From: Candidatus Kryptoniota bacterium
GTDB lineage: Bacteria > Bacteroidota > Ignavibacteria > Kryptoniales > JAKASW01
DNA length: 64,000 nucleotides
NCBI GenBank assembly: GCA_024641705.1
Contig: JAHECO010000002.1
Span: 72,282 to 136,281 of the forward strand
Direction of reading: 5' to 3'
Part shown: positions 52,572 through 64,000 of the stretch, one piece after another
Layout of the letters: every line of letters begins with the position of its first letter
Numbering within the stretch: the stretch's first letter is position 1
Notes under the pieces: generated by a model
What the model saw: only the letters and a program-made list of their open reading frames with translations
Databases searched by the model: none
Told to the model about the DNA's origin: nothing
Program-made: the position numbers and the translations under genes

Positions 52572-52592
52572 CTTAAACTCTTCTTGTTATAA

Positions 52593-52973
52593 TTATGCCG
52601 AAGCTTTAGGCTTCTTGGCACCGTATTTTGACCTGCCTTGCTTCCTGTCTGTCACGCCGGCAGTGTCAAGAGTGCCTCTTATGATGTGATAACGCACGCC
52701 AGGAAGATCTTTAACACGGCCACCTCTGATCAAAACTATTGAGTGCTCCTGAAGGTTATGTCCCTCGCCAGGGATGTAAGCCGTAACTTCTATTCCATGG
52801 ACCAGCCTAACGCGCGCTACTTTGCGGAGAGCCGAATTCGGCTTCTTAGGTGTGGTGGTATAGACGCGGGTGCATACGCCCCGCTTTTGCGGGTTTCCCT
52901 GAAGCGCGGGGGACTTTCCTTTGAGAAGAATCCTCTTCCTCCCCTGCCTTATCAGTTGGTTAATCGTCGGCAA
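52593..52973 (-). CDS. rpsL: Ribosomal protein S12
   Basis: A 126-residue decoding-centre protein. Contains [34 protein letters not shown] and [20 protein letters not shown]. The lysines in TPKKPNS and GRVKDLPG are the streptomycin-sensitive wild type, and the Asp of KDLPG is the RimO methylthiolation site in other bacteria. It is the first gene after the rpoBC terminator and its own promoter (53014-53042). Confidence 0.98.
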   Translation of the reverse strand: MPTINQLIRQGRKRILLKGKSPALQGNPQKRGVCTRVYTTTPKKPNSALRKVARVRLVHGIEVTAYIPGEGHNLQEHSIVLIRGGRVKDLPGVRYHIIRGTLDTAGVTDRKQGRSKYGAKKPKASA

Positions 52974-53013
52974 TGTGTTCCTCCAAAATACGTACCTTCA
53001 TCATAGAGATAAA

Positions 53014-53042
53014 AATATAAAAAACCGCGCCCAAACAAGCAA
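53014..53042 (-). promoter_or_regulatory. Possible promoter of the rpsL-to-rplQ series
   Basis: On the minus strand TTGCTT (53037-53042), 17 bases, TATATT (53014-53019). The -10 is five of six, the -35 only three of six. It lies between the rpoC terminator and rpsL, where a promoter is needed. Confidence 0.45.
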
Positions 53043-53055
53043 GAAATCGCGCCAT

Positions 53056-53084
53056 AAAAAGGGGGAGAAATTTCTTCCTCCCCC
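53056..53084 (-). terminator. Intrinsic terminator after rpoC
   Basis: On the minus strand a GC-rich stem of 7 bp plus further A-T pairs (53061-53084) is followed by five U residues (53056-53060), 17 bases after the rpoC stop codon. It separates the rpoBC operon from the rpsL operon. Confidence 0.85.
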
Positions 53085-53101
53085 GCTCTGACACCGTTCT
53101 C

Positions 53102-57373
<4,272 letters not shown>

Positions 57374-57401
57374 TAAAGAAACCTCCAATTTTTATCACAC
57401 T

Positions 57402-57426
57402 CCCGATCCGCCGCAGGCGGACCGGG
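57402..57426. repeat. Palindrome in the rpoB-rpoC spacer
   Basis: An 11-position stem with one A-C mismatch (CCCGATCCGCC with GGCGGACCGGG) around a GCA loop, in a 65-base spacer. No U-run follows. It may be a dispersed palindrome or an RNA processing site setting the rpoB/rpoC ratio. Confidence 0.55.
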
Positions 57427-57438
57427 ATCACAAAGTCT

Positions 57439-60400
57439 TTACTTTCGGTCATCACTTCTTGCGAATTCACCGTCATGCATAACCTTCACTTCGAGACCGA
57501 GTCCCTGGAGCTCGCGTACAAGCACGCTGAAGGCTTCGGGTATTCCCGGCTCGGGAGTGTTTTCGCCCTTGACGAGAGACTCGAACAGTTTAGATCTGCC
57601 GGGCACATCGTCACTCTTCACGGTCAGCATTTCCTGGAGGACATGTGCTGCGCCGTATGCCTCGAGGGCCCAGACTTCCATCTCACCGAATCTCTGGCCT
57701 CCGAACTGCGCTTTTCCGCCCAACGGCTGCTGGGTAATGAGCGAATACTGACCGGTCGACCGGGCGTGTATCTTGTCTTCCACAAGGTGGTCGAGTTTCA
57801 TCATATACATGTAGCCGACCGTGACCTCGTTCGAGAATGTCTCACCGCTCTTTCCGTCATACAGGACTGTTTTGGAGTTATCGCTGAGACCGGCTTTTCG
57901 GAGTTCTTCCGCGACCTCTTCCCACGTGGCGCCGTCGAAAATCGGGGAAGCGTATTTCACGCCAAGCTTTTCCGCTGCCCAACCGAGGGCGGTCTCATAG
58001 AGCTGGCCAATGTTCATACGCGACGGAACACCGAGAGGATTAAGCACCATCTGTACCGGCGTACCGTCCGGGAGAAACGGCATGTCTTCTTTGGGGACTA
58101 CGATGGAGACGACTCCCTTATTGCCGTGCCTGCCGGCCATCTTGTCTCCGACCTGAAGTTTGCGCTTCGAGGCAACGTAGACTTTTGCGAGCTGCACAAT
58201 TCCCGGGGGAAGCTCATCGCCTGTGATCGCTTTATTTCTCTCACGCCGCGCTTCTTCCTCGAGATCAAGCACGCGGGCATGGTAGTTTTTGTAGATCTGT
58301 TCGATAAGCCTGTTCTTCCTGGCGTTATCAACCCATGGTTCGCTGAAGTCCAGCTTCTCGAGATCGTCGAATTTCTGGAAGGTTTCCCTCTTCAGCGAAG
58401 TTCCGCTGCGAATCACGACGGAGCCATCCCTCGCGCGTATGCCCGTAGATGCCTCTTCTTCAAGAAGTCCTGCAAGTTTGTCGATCAGCTTCTCGTGTAC
58501 TTCGCTCTTCGCGGTCTTCAACCACTTTTCGATCTCTTCGAGCCGCTTCTTCTCTTCCTTCTTCGACTCGGCGTCTTTCTTCTTTCTGGAAAACAACTTC
58601 GTGTCGATGACGACGCCGCGCATTCCGGGAGGGGCCTTCAGCGACGCATCTTTGACATCGCCGGCTTTGTCTCCGAAAATCGCACGGAGGAGCTTCTCTT
58701 CCGGCGTAACGTCGGTCTCGCCTTTAGGGGTGATCTTACCGACGAGGATATCGTTCTCGACGACTTCCGCGCCGACCCTGATCATGCCGTTGTCGTCGAG
58801 GTCTTTCGTCATTTCTTCGGACACGTTCGGGATGTCGCGGGTCAGTTCCTCTTCACCGCGCTTGGTGTCCCGGACGCTGGTCTCGAGCGACTGGATGTGG
58901 ATAGATGTAAACGCGTCCTGGGCCACGAGGTCCTCGCTCACTATGACCGCGTCCTCGAAATTGTACCCGTGCCATGGCATGAACGCCACAAGCACGTTTC
59001 TTCCGAGGGCAAGCTCGCCGTTTTCCGTCGAGCATCCGTCCGCAAGGACGTCGCCCTTCTTGAACCGCTGCCCGACCTTGACAAGAGGTTTCTGGTTTAC
59101 CGTAGTGTCCTGGTTGGTCCTGAAGAACTTGCGAAGCCTGTATTCGGCCGTCCGGAGGTCCTGGAAGCTGGCGATAAATTCATCCGACTTCTCGTTGATA
59201 TCGTATTTGACGACGAGGTGGCTGCCGTCGACCTCCTGGACAAGTCCATCATGTTCGGCGACGACGAGAGTCCTCGAATCGACTGCCACTTTCCGCTCCA
59301 GGCCCGTCCCTACAACCGGGGCTTCATTGGCGATGAGCGGAACAGCCTGACGTTGCATGTTCGCTCCCATGAGCGCGCGGTTGGCATCGTCATGCTCGAG
59401 GAACGGGATCAATGCCGCGGCCGGGCTTACTATCTGGTTCGTCGCGATGTCCATGAACTGGACTTCCGAGGGTTTTTCCAGGATGAAGTCGCCGTGGTAT
59501 CTTGCGCGGGCGCGCTCGCCTACTATTCTTCCCTTTTCGTCGACTTCGGTGTTTGCCTGAGCGATCTTGTACTCATCTTCCTGCGCAGCGCTAAGGAACA
59601 CGATCTCGTCCGAAGCGACGCCGTTGACCACTTTGAAATATGGAGTCTCTATGAATCCGAAGTCGTTCACGCGGGCATGAACCGCAAGAGACGAGATGAG
59701 TCCGATATTCGGGCCTTCAGGCGTCTCGATAGGACACAACCGGCCGTAGTGCGTGTAGTGGACGTCGCGGACTTCGAAACCCGCCCGCTCTCTCGTAAGA
59801 CCTCCCGGTCCGAGTGCGCTCATGCGGCGCTTGTGCGTCATTTCCGCGAGTGGATTGGTCTGATCCATGAACTGTGACAGCTGGCTGGTCCCGAAGAAGG
59901 AATTCAGCACAGTGGTTATCACGCGGGCATTCACAAGACCCTGCGGAGTAAAATTATCCTCATCATGAATGTTCATCCGCTCCTTCACGTTGCGGACCAT
60001 CCTGGTAAGGGCAAGATTGAACTGGGACTCAAGCTGTTCCCCGACGGTCTTGACGCGTCTGTTGCCGAGGTGGTCGATATCGTCGATCTGTCCCTCGTCC
60101 CGGCGGAGTTTCAACATGTAGTCGATGATCGCCACGATGTCTTCTTTGGTCAGGATGGTAGTCGACGTGGAAATCTCCAGCGAGAGCTTGGCGTTCATGC
60201 GGTAGCGTCCGACGTTTCCGAGGTCGTACCTCTTCTCGCTGAAAAACATCTTCTCGAGGAGTCCGCGGGCAGTCTCAGTGTCCTGAGCTTCGACGGATCT
60301 CAGCTCTTCATAAATCTTCTTCAGGGCGCCTTCGCTGGAACTCGTGGAATCCTCCCTGATCGTGTTGAGCAGGATCGGGTCGTCCCCCTTGCGGGTCGTC

Positions 60401-61290
60401 TTCAACACTCTGAGCTTCTTCACGTTGGCGTTCTTTATGAGCTCGACCGTTTCCTCGGTCAACTTCAGCTCTTCGAGTGACAGGTCCGACGTGTCGATGA
60501 TAATTTCGCCGGTCTTCGTGTCCACGACATCGCCGACCAGTCTTCTCCCGACGAGTTCTTCCACCTCGAGCTTAGCGACGTTCAGTTCCTCGACCTGCTG
60601 GAAGAGCTCGAGTATGTCTTCGTTCTTCTCGTATCCAAGTGCACGAAGGAGCGTGGTTGCATAGAACTTTTTCTTGCGGTCAATATAGACCCACAGAATG
60701 CTGTTGATATCCGTCGTGAACTCCAGCCAGGCACCCCTCATCGGGATGACACGGGAGCTCCATATTCTCGCCCCGTTAGGATGTTCGGTCTCGACGAAAA
60801 ACACACCCGGCGATCTGTGGAGCTGGCTGACCACGACGCGCTCTGCGCCGTTGATGATGAAAGTCGCACGGTCGGTCATGTACGGGATAGATCCCAGATA
60901 CACTTCCTGTTCCTTGGCTTCCATGAACCCTTCTTTACCCGGGTCGGGGTCCTTGCTCGCAAGACGGAGTTTTGCCTTCAGCGTCACCGAATATGTCAAG
61001 CCCTTTTCAATACACTCTTCAACTCCGTAGCGCGGCTTCTCTATGCTGTACTCGACAAAGTCGAGGGCAAAGTGTTCCTTGTTGTCGTAGACGGGGAAAT
61101 TGACCTGGAAAACTCCCTGCAGGCCGATCGCCCTCCTCCTTTTGGAAGTGATATCTTCCTGGAGGAATTTCCTGAACGACTGGATCTGAACATCGAGGAG
61201 ATCCGGGTAATCGACCCTCTGAGGAATCTTTGCGAAGTTTAAGCGCGCCGAATCCTGCCCATTAGAATTGCCGTTCTTCAACGTAATCAC
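57439..61290 (-). CDS. rpoB: RNA polymerase beta subunit
   Basis: A 1283-residue subunit forming half of the active centre. The rifampicin-pocket region reads FFGTSQLSQFMDQTNPLAEM, then THKRRMSALGPGGL, i.e. the sensitive wild-type residues. HYGRLCPIETPEGPNIGLI, GRNVLVAFMPWHGYNFEDA and KMAGRHGNKGVVS are conserved core segments, and the C-terminus has GGKAQFGGQRFGEMEVWALE. A 149-base spacer with a large hairpin separates it from rplL. Confidence 0.98.
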   Translation of the reverse strand: MITLKNGNSNGQDSARLNFAKIPQRVDYPDLLDVQIQSFRKFLQEDITSKRRRAIGLQGVFQVNFPVYDNKEHFALDFVEYSIEKPRYGVEECIEKGLTYSVTLKAKLRLASKDPDPGKEGFMEAKEQEVYLGSIPYMTDRATFIINGAERVVVSQLHRSPGVFFVETEHPNGARIWSSRVIPMRGAWLEFTTDINSILWVYIDRKKKFYATTLLRALGYEKNEDILELFQQVEELNVAKLEVEELVGRRLVGDVVDTKTGEIIIDTSDLSLEELKLTEETVELIKNANVKKLRVLKTTRKGDDPILLNTIREDSTSSSEGALKKIYEELRSVEAQDTETARGLLEKMFFSEKRYDLGNVGRYRMNAKLSLEISTSTTILTKEDIVAIIDYMLKLRRDEGQIDDIDHLGNRRVKTVGEQLESQFNLALTRMVRNVKERMNIHDEDNFTPQGLVNARVITTVLNSFFGTSQLSQFMDQTNPLAEMTHKRRMSALGPGGLTRERAGFEVRDVHYTHYGRLCPIETPEGPNIGLISSLAVHARVNDFGFIETPYFKVVNGVASDEIVFLSAAQEDEYKIAQANTEVDEKGRIVGERARARYHGDFILEKPSEVQFMDIATNQIVSPAAALIPFLEHDDANRALMGANMQRQAVPLIANEAPVVGTGLERKVAVDSRTLVVAEHDGLVQEVDGSHLVVKYDINEKSDEFIASFQDLRTAEYRLRKFFRTNQDTTVNQKPLVKVGQRFKKGDVLADGCSTENGELALGRNVLVAFMPWHGYNFEDAVIVSEDLVAQDAFTSIHIQSLETSVRDTKRGEEELTRDIPNVSEEMTKDLDDNGMIRVGAEVVENDILVGKITPKGETDVTPEEKLLRAIFGDKAGDVKDASLKAPPGMRGVVIDTKLFSRKKKDAESKKEEKKRLEEIEKWLKTAKSEVHEKLIDKLAGLLEEEASTGIRARDGSVVIRSGTSLKRETFQKFDDLEKLDFSEPWVDNARKNRLIEQIYKNYHARVLDLEEEARRERNKAITGDELPPGIVQLAKVYVASKRKLQVGDKMAGRHGNKGVVSIVVPKEDMPFLPDGTPVQMVLNPLGVPSRMNIGQLYETALGWAAEKLGVKYASPIFDGATWEEVAEELRKAGLSDNSKTVLYDGKSGETFSNEVTVGYMYMMKLDHLVEDKIHARSTGQYSLITQQPLGGKAQFGGQRFGEMEVWALEAYGAAHVLQEMLTVKSDDVPGRSKLFESLVKGENTPEPGIPEAFSVLVRELQGLGLEVKVMHDGEFARSDDRK

Positions 61291-61350
61291 ACTCCTTTAA
61301 AAATTTTTCGAAGAGAGATTTGAGTAGCGGGCGCGTCCCACATAAAGACA

Positions 61351-61386
61351 GGTAATCCGTCCCCGGATTATCCGGGACGGATTACC
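61351..61386 (-). promoter_or_regulatory. Large hairpin in the rplL-rpoB spacer
   Basis: A perfect 13-bp stem (61351-61363 with 61374-61386) plus two inner G-C pairs. No U-run follows it on the minus strand. In E. coli the rplL-rpoB spacer carries a partial terminator and an RNase III site that lower rpoB expression relative to L7/L12; this hairpin lies in the same place and may do the same. Confidence 0.55.
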
Positions 61387-61439
61387 GAACTGGCTACAAT
61401 AACTGATACTGATAACGTTCAAATGCCCGCTAAAGTTTT

Positions 61440-61826
61440 TTACTTCAGCTCGACAGTTGCTCCAGCCTCTTCGAGTTCTTTCTTCAGTTTTTCCGCGTCC
61501 GCCTTGGACAAGGCTTCCTTCACGACTTTCGGGGCGCCGTCCACAAGGTCTTTCGCTTCCTTGAGGCCGAGTCCGGTCGCCGCGCGGACAACCTTAATGA
61601 CGTTGATCTTCTGTGTCCCTGCACTGATGAGATTGACGTCGAATTCGGTCTTCTCCTCGGCTGCTGGTGCCGCACCGCCTCCGGCTACGGCTGCCGCTCC
61701 GGCAATCACTACCGGCGCCGCGGCGGTCACCCCGAACTTATCCTCCAGCGCCTTTTTCAATTCGGATGCTTCCAAGAGGGTGAGTTTGCTTATCTTATCC
61801 ACCAGGTCCTGAACTGCTTCTGACAT
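61440..61826 (-). CDS. rplL: Ribosomal protein L7/L12
   Basis: A 128-residue stalk protein that recruits translation factors. The N-terminal dimerisation domain ([20 protein letters not shown]), an Ala/Gly-rich hinge ([14 protein letters not shown]) and the C-terminal domain ([29 protein letters not shown]) are all present. It lies 33 bases after rplJ. Confidence 0.98.
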   Translation of the reverse strand: MSEAVQDLVDKISKLTLLEASELKKALEDKFGVTAAAPVVIAGAAAVAGGGAAPAAEEKTEFDVNLISAGTQKINVIKVVRAATGLGLKEAKDLVDGAPKVVKEALSKADAEKLKKELEEAGATVELK

Positions 61827-61859
61827 TTCTTATTTCTCCTTTTGAAATTCTATTTTGTT

Positions 61860-62390
61860 CTATGCGGCCTGAGCGGGGAGCTTCTTCTCCACCGCATCGA
61901 GCACTGCAACCAGATCACGCATCACGGCCGAAATCGATCCTGCGATACCTGAAACCGGGGCGTTGATGCTCCCTAGTATCGCGCTGATCATTTCAGGCTT
62001 GGACGGCATCAACGCAAATTCATTCAGTCTCTTCCCGTCAAATACCTGCTTGTCGACGATGAACGCCTTCGTCGCAGGCTTCTGACTCTTGTCGAAGAAT
62101 TTCTTCAGTACTTTCGCCGGCGCGATAGGGTCTTCCGACCCGAAGGCAATTCCCGTCGGCCCGACCAGGTAGCCATACGCGGCTTCGTCGGACGAGTAAG
62201 TCTTCATTGCCTTCTTGATCAGGGTGTTCTTCACAACCTGATACTTCACGCCGGTCTTCTGGAACTCTCGCCGCAACTCATTGCTTTCGGCGACGGTCAT
62301 TCCTGCAAAGTCCGTGAAGAAAAGACTGCTTGAATTGGACATCAGCTCCGCCACATCAGCGACGACCTGTTCCTTTTCATCCTTTTTCAT
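61860..62390 (-). CDS. rplJ: Ribosomal protein L10
   Basis: A 176-residue stalk base protein that holds L7/L12 dimers on its C-terminal helix. Contains NSSSLFFTDFAGMTVAESNE, LRREFQKTGVKYQVVKNTLI and a final helix (ISAVMRDLVAVLDAVEKKL). In other bacteria L10 represses its own mRNA through a leader; the spacer before it holds a hairpin (62418-62444). Confidence 0.97.
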   Translation of the reverse strand: MKKDEKEQVVADVAELMSNSSSLFFTDFAGMTVAESNELRREFQKTGVKYQVVKNTLIKKAMKTYSSDEAAYGYLVGPTGIAFGSEDPIAPAKVLKKFFDKSQKPATKAFIVDKQVFDGKRLNEFALMPSKPEMISAILGSINAPVSGIAGSISAVMRDLVAVLDAVEKKLPAQAA

Positions 62391-62417
62391 CTTTTCCTCA
62401 GATGTTTGACATTAGTG

Positions 62418-62444
62418 CTGTTCCGGGGGTAGGACCCCGTACAG
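62418..62444 (-). promoter_or_regulatory. Hairpin in the rplA-rplJ spacer, possible L10 leader element
   Basis: A CGGGG/CCCCG stem inside a CTGT/ACAG outer stem with small internal bulges, in a 79-base spacer ahead of rplJ. The position is that of the autoregulatory L10 leader in other bacteria. The spacer is shorter than the usual leader, so this is tentative. Confidence 0.35.
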
Positions 62445-62469
62445 GCTTAGAAGCATTCGGTGCGTAAAC

Positions 62470-63171
62470 TCAGTGTATGCTCGCGGCGAGCGACTTGTCG
62501 ATCTTGACCGAAGGGCCCATCGTCGACGATATCGCGACGGTCTTGATATACTGCCCTTTTGCGGATGCCGGTTTCAACCTGTTGACCGCAGCCAGGAAGG
62601 ATTTCACATTGTCGACGAGTTTATCCTTGTCGAAAGAAGCCTTCCCCACGACCGCGTGGAGGTTGCCTGCCTTATCGACTCTGAACTCGATCTTGCCGGC
62701 CTTGATCTCCGTGACAGCTTTGGCGACATCCGGTGTCACTGTGCCGCTCTTCGGGTTGGGCATCAGCCCTTTCGGCCCGAGAACTTTGCCGAGCTTTCCG
62801 ACATCAGCCATGACGTCGGGAGTGGCTACTATAACATCTATATCCGACCAGCCTTCCTGAAGTTTCTTGAGGTAATCGTCGAACCCGACATGATCCGCTC
62901 CAGCCTGCTTGGCATCTTCCTGCCTCTGGGCCTGTTTGGCGATAACGAGGACCCGGACGGTCTTGCCGATCCCGTGCGGAAGAGAGACAGTGCCTCTGAC
63001 CGCCTGATCGGCGTGTCGCGGATCGACGCCGAGGCGGACGGCTATGTCGACGGTCTCGTCAAACTTTGCTTTCGCCGTCTCTTTGATCTTATCCACGGCT
63101 TCTTCGACGGTGTATTCCTTGTTCTTTTCAACCAGCTTGGTCAGTTCTCTAGTTCGCTTGCTTTGTTTCAT
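62470..63171 (-). CDS. rplA: Ribosomal protein L1
   Basis: A 233-residue protein of the mobile L1 stalk that helps E-site tRNA leave. Contains [35 protein letters not shown] and [16 protein letters not shown]. Standard length. In E. coli L1 represses the rplK-rplA mRNA. It lies 19 bases after rplK. Confidence 0.98.
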   Translation of the reverse strand: MKQSKRTRELTKLVEKNKEYTVEEAVDKIKETAKAKFDETVDIAVRLGVDPRHADQAVRGTVSLPHGIGKTVRVLVIAKQAQRQEDAKQAGADHVGFDDYLKKLQEGWSDIDVIVATPDVMADVGKLGKVLGPKGLMPNPKSGTVTPDVAKAVTEIKAGKIEFRVDKAGNLHAVVGKASFDKDKLVDNVKSFLAAVNRLKPASAKGQYIKTVAISSTMGPSVKIDKSLAASIH

Positions 63172-63190
63172 TTTTATAAACTCTTCTTTT

Positions 63191-63616
63191 TTAGCCTTCG
63201 ATTACGATGCCCATGCTGCGCGCCGTGCCGGCGACCATGCTTGCAGCAGCTTCGACGTCCGTCGTGTTCAAATCCGGCATCTTCATTTCCGCGATCTTTT
63301 TCACCTGTTCGTACGTGACCTTTGCGACTTTCACGCGGTTCGGCTCACCCGAACCCTTCTCGATCTTTGCCTCTTTGACGAGGAGGACTGCGGCGGGCGG
63401 GGTCTTAGTTATGAACGCAAACGACTTGTCCGAATAGACCGTGATCACGACGGGGATAATCAATCCCTGTTTGTCCTGCGTACGGGCGTTGAACTGTTTG
63501 CAGAACTCCATAATATTGACGCCCTTCTGGCCGAGGGCAGGACCCACCGGCGGTGCCGGAGTCGCCTGTCCGGCCGGTATCTGCAACTTTACAAAACCGA
63601 CAACTTTCTTAGCCAT
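63191..63616 (-). CDS. rplK: Ribosomal protein L11
   Basis: A 141-residue protein of the GTPase-associated centre. Contains [36 protein letters not shown] and a C-terminal rRNA-binding domain ([16 protein letters not shown]). Standard length. It lies 12 bases after nusG. Confidence 0.98.
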   Translation of the reverse strand: MAKKVVGFVKLQIPAGQATPAPPVGPALGQKGVNIMEFCKQFNARTQDKQGLIIPVVITVYSDKSFAFITKTPPAAVLLVKEAKIEKGSGEPNRVKVAKVTYEQVKKIAEMKMPDLNTTDVEAAASMVAGTARSMGIVIEG

Positions 63617-63628
63617 TGTTCACCTGGG

Positions 63629-64000
63629 TTATCTCTCTAGTTCAACTTCAGTAAAACTCAATTCGACGGGGGTCGGGCGACCGAATATGGTCACGGTTAC
63701 CTTCAGTTTCATGCGGTCCTGGTTCACTTCCGACACTTCTCCTTTGAAAGTCGAGAAGGGACCGCTCGTCACCTTCACCTTGTCTCCCGTCTTGAACGGC
63801 ACTTCCATGACTTGCCGTTCTTCGTGCTCGTCGATCCGCCCTTTCATCCTCACGACCTCATCGGGTCGAAGCGGGCTCGGGTCTCCCTTGGGTCCGACAA
63901 AGCTTATAATGGACGGCACACTGAGTATGAAACCCTTCACCCTGTCGTCCATTTCGGTTTCGATCATCACGTATCCCGGCATGAAGTTCCGGGTTTTCAC
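63629..64000 (-). CDS. nusG: Transcription factor NusG, 5'-truncated by the window edge
   Basis: The frame is open to the right edge, so the first part of the N-terminal domain is outside. Visible are the end of the NGN domain (FMPGYVMIETEMDD, then VPSIISFVGPKGDPSPLRPD) and the C-terminal KOW domain (GDKVKVTSGPFSTFKGEVSE). NusG links RNA polymerase to Rho and to the ribosome through S10. It precedes rplK, as in most bacteria; secE is expected just beyond the edge. Confidence 0.95.
   Translation of the reverse strand: MKTRNFMPGYVMIETEMDDRVKGFILSVPSIISFVGPKGDPSPLRPDEVVRMKGRIDEHEERQVMEVPFKTGDKVKVTSGPFSTFKGEVSEVNQDRMKLKVTVTIFGRPTPVELSFTEVELER

Noticed and set aside
57374-57388. TTG start five codons upstream for rpoC
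   Set aside because: It overlaps the GGAGG site that stands 8 bases before the ATG at 57373.
57402-57426. Terminator between rpoB and rpoC
   Set aside because: The hairpin has no U-run on the transcribed strand, and the two genes must be co-expressed.
57475-59877. An 800-codon open frame on the plus strand opposite rpoB
   Set aside because: It is the antisense shadow of a clear RNA polymerase beta gene, with no domain signature of its own. Codon bias of the real gene keeps the opposite frame open.

Overview
The window is bacterial chromosome of moderate GC content. I infer a member of the Bacteroidota/Chlorobiota/Ignavibacteriota (FCB) radiation. The pointers are a CoaBC with the LASGLSG loop, the order rimP-nusA-infB-rbfA-truB-ribF-rpsO-pnp, secY-map-infA without adk, and PilX/DUF4900-type pilin-like proteins. 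This is inference from gene content; no database was searched. Where promoters can be read they look like ordinary sigma-70 sites (TTGACA/TATAAT type) rather than the TTTG/TAnnTTTG type of Bacteroidetes proper.

Layout. 1-5254 (+): the end of dnaG, then a short ferredoxin coupled to a geranylgeranyl-reductase-family flavoprotein, a polysaccharide deacetylase-like protein and an EamA transporter. 5260-9803 (-): a DUF192 protein, then a tight cassette of two D-Ala-D-Ala-ligase-like ATP-grasp enzymes, a GNAT acetyltransferase and a lysine 2,3-aminomutase, read from a good promoter at 9865-9892. This cassette is the best candidate for an undescribed system (an acylated or peptide-linked beta-lysine product). 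10325-15918 (-): PAP2 phosphatase, MscS channel, then a 66-residue helix-turn-helix protein, yicC, gmk, rpoZ and coaBC. The HTH gene has a consensus promoter whose -10 box sits inside an inverted repeat. 16083-18552 (-): three pilin-like genes.

18795-27960 (-): the translation/RNA operon rimP-nusA-infB-rbfA-truB-ribF-rpsO-pnp, followed by tRNA-Leu(GAG). Its leader is unusual: promoter, intrinsic terminator and rimP start codon are packed into about 80 bases, which suggests attenuation. 28294-31724 (+): a lipoprotein joining TonB-C-like and parvulin-like domains, tRNA-Ser(TGA), and a two-subunit cytochrome-bd-superfamily oxidase whose large subunit ends in a cytochrome c domain. 31790-33656: engB, then about 1.2 kb of composite palindromic repeats around a small GIY-YIG nuclease gene.

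33657-64000 (-): about 30 kb of co-oriented core genes. In transcription order these are nusG (cut by the right edge), rplK, rplA, rplJ, rplL, rpoB, rpoC and a terminator; then a new promoter and the fused str-S10-spc-alpha series rpsL to rplQ. Several of the longer spacers in this series hold small GC-rich palindromes, some of which may be regulatory and some dispersed repeats.
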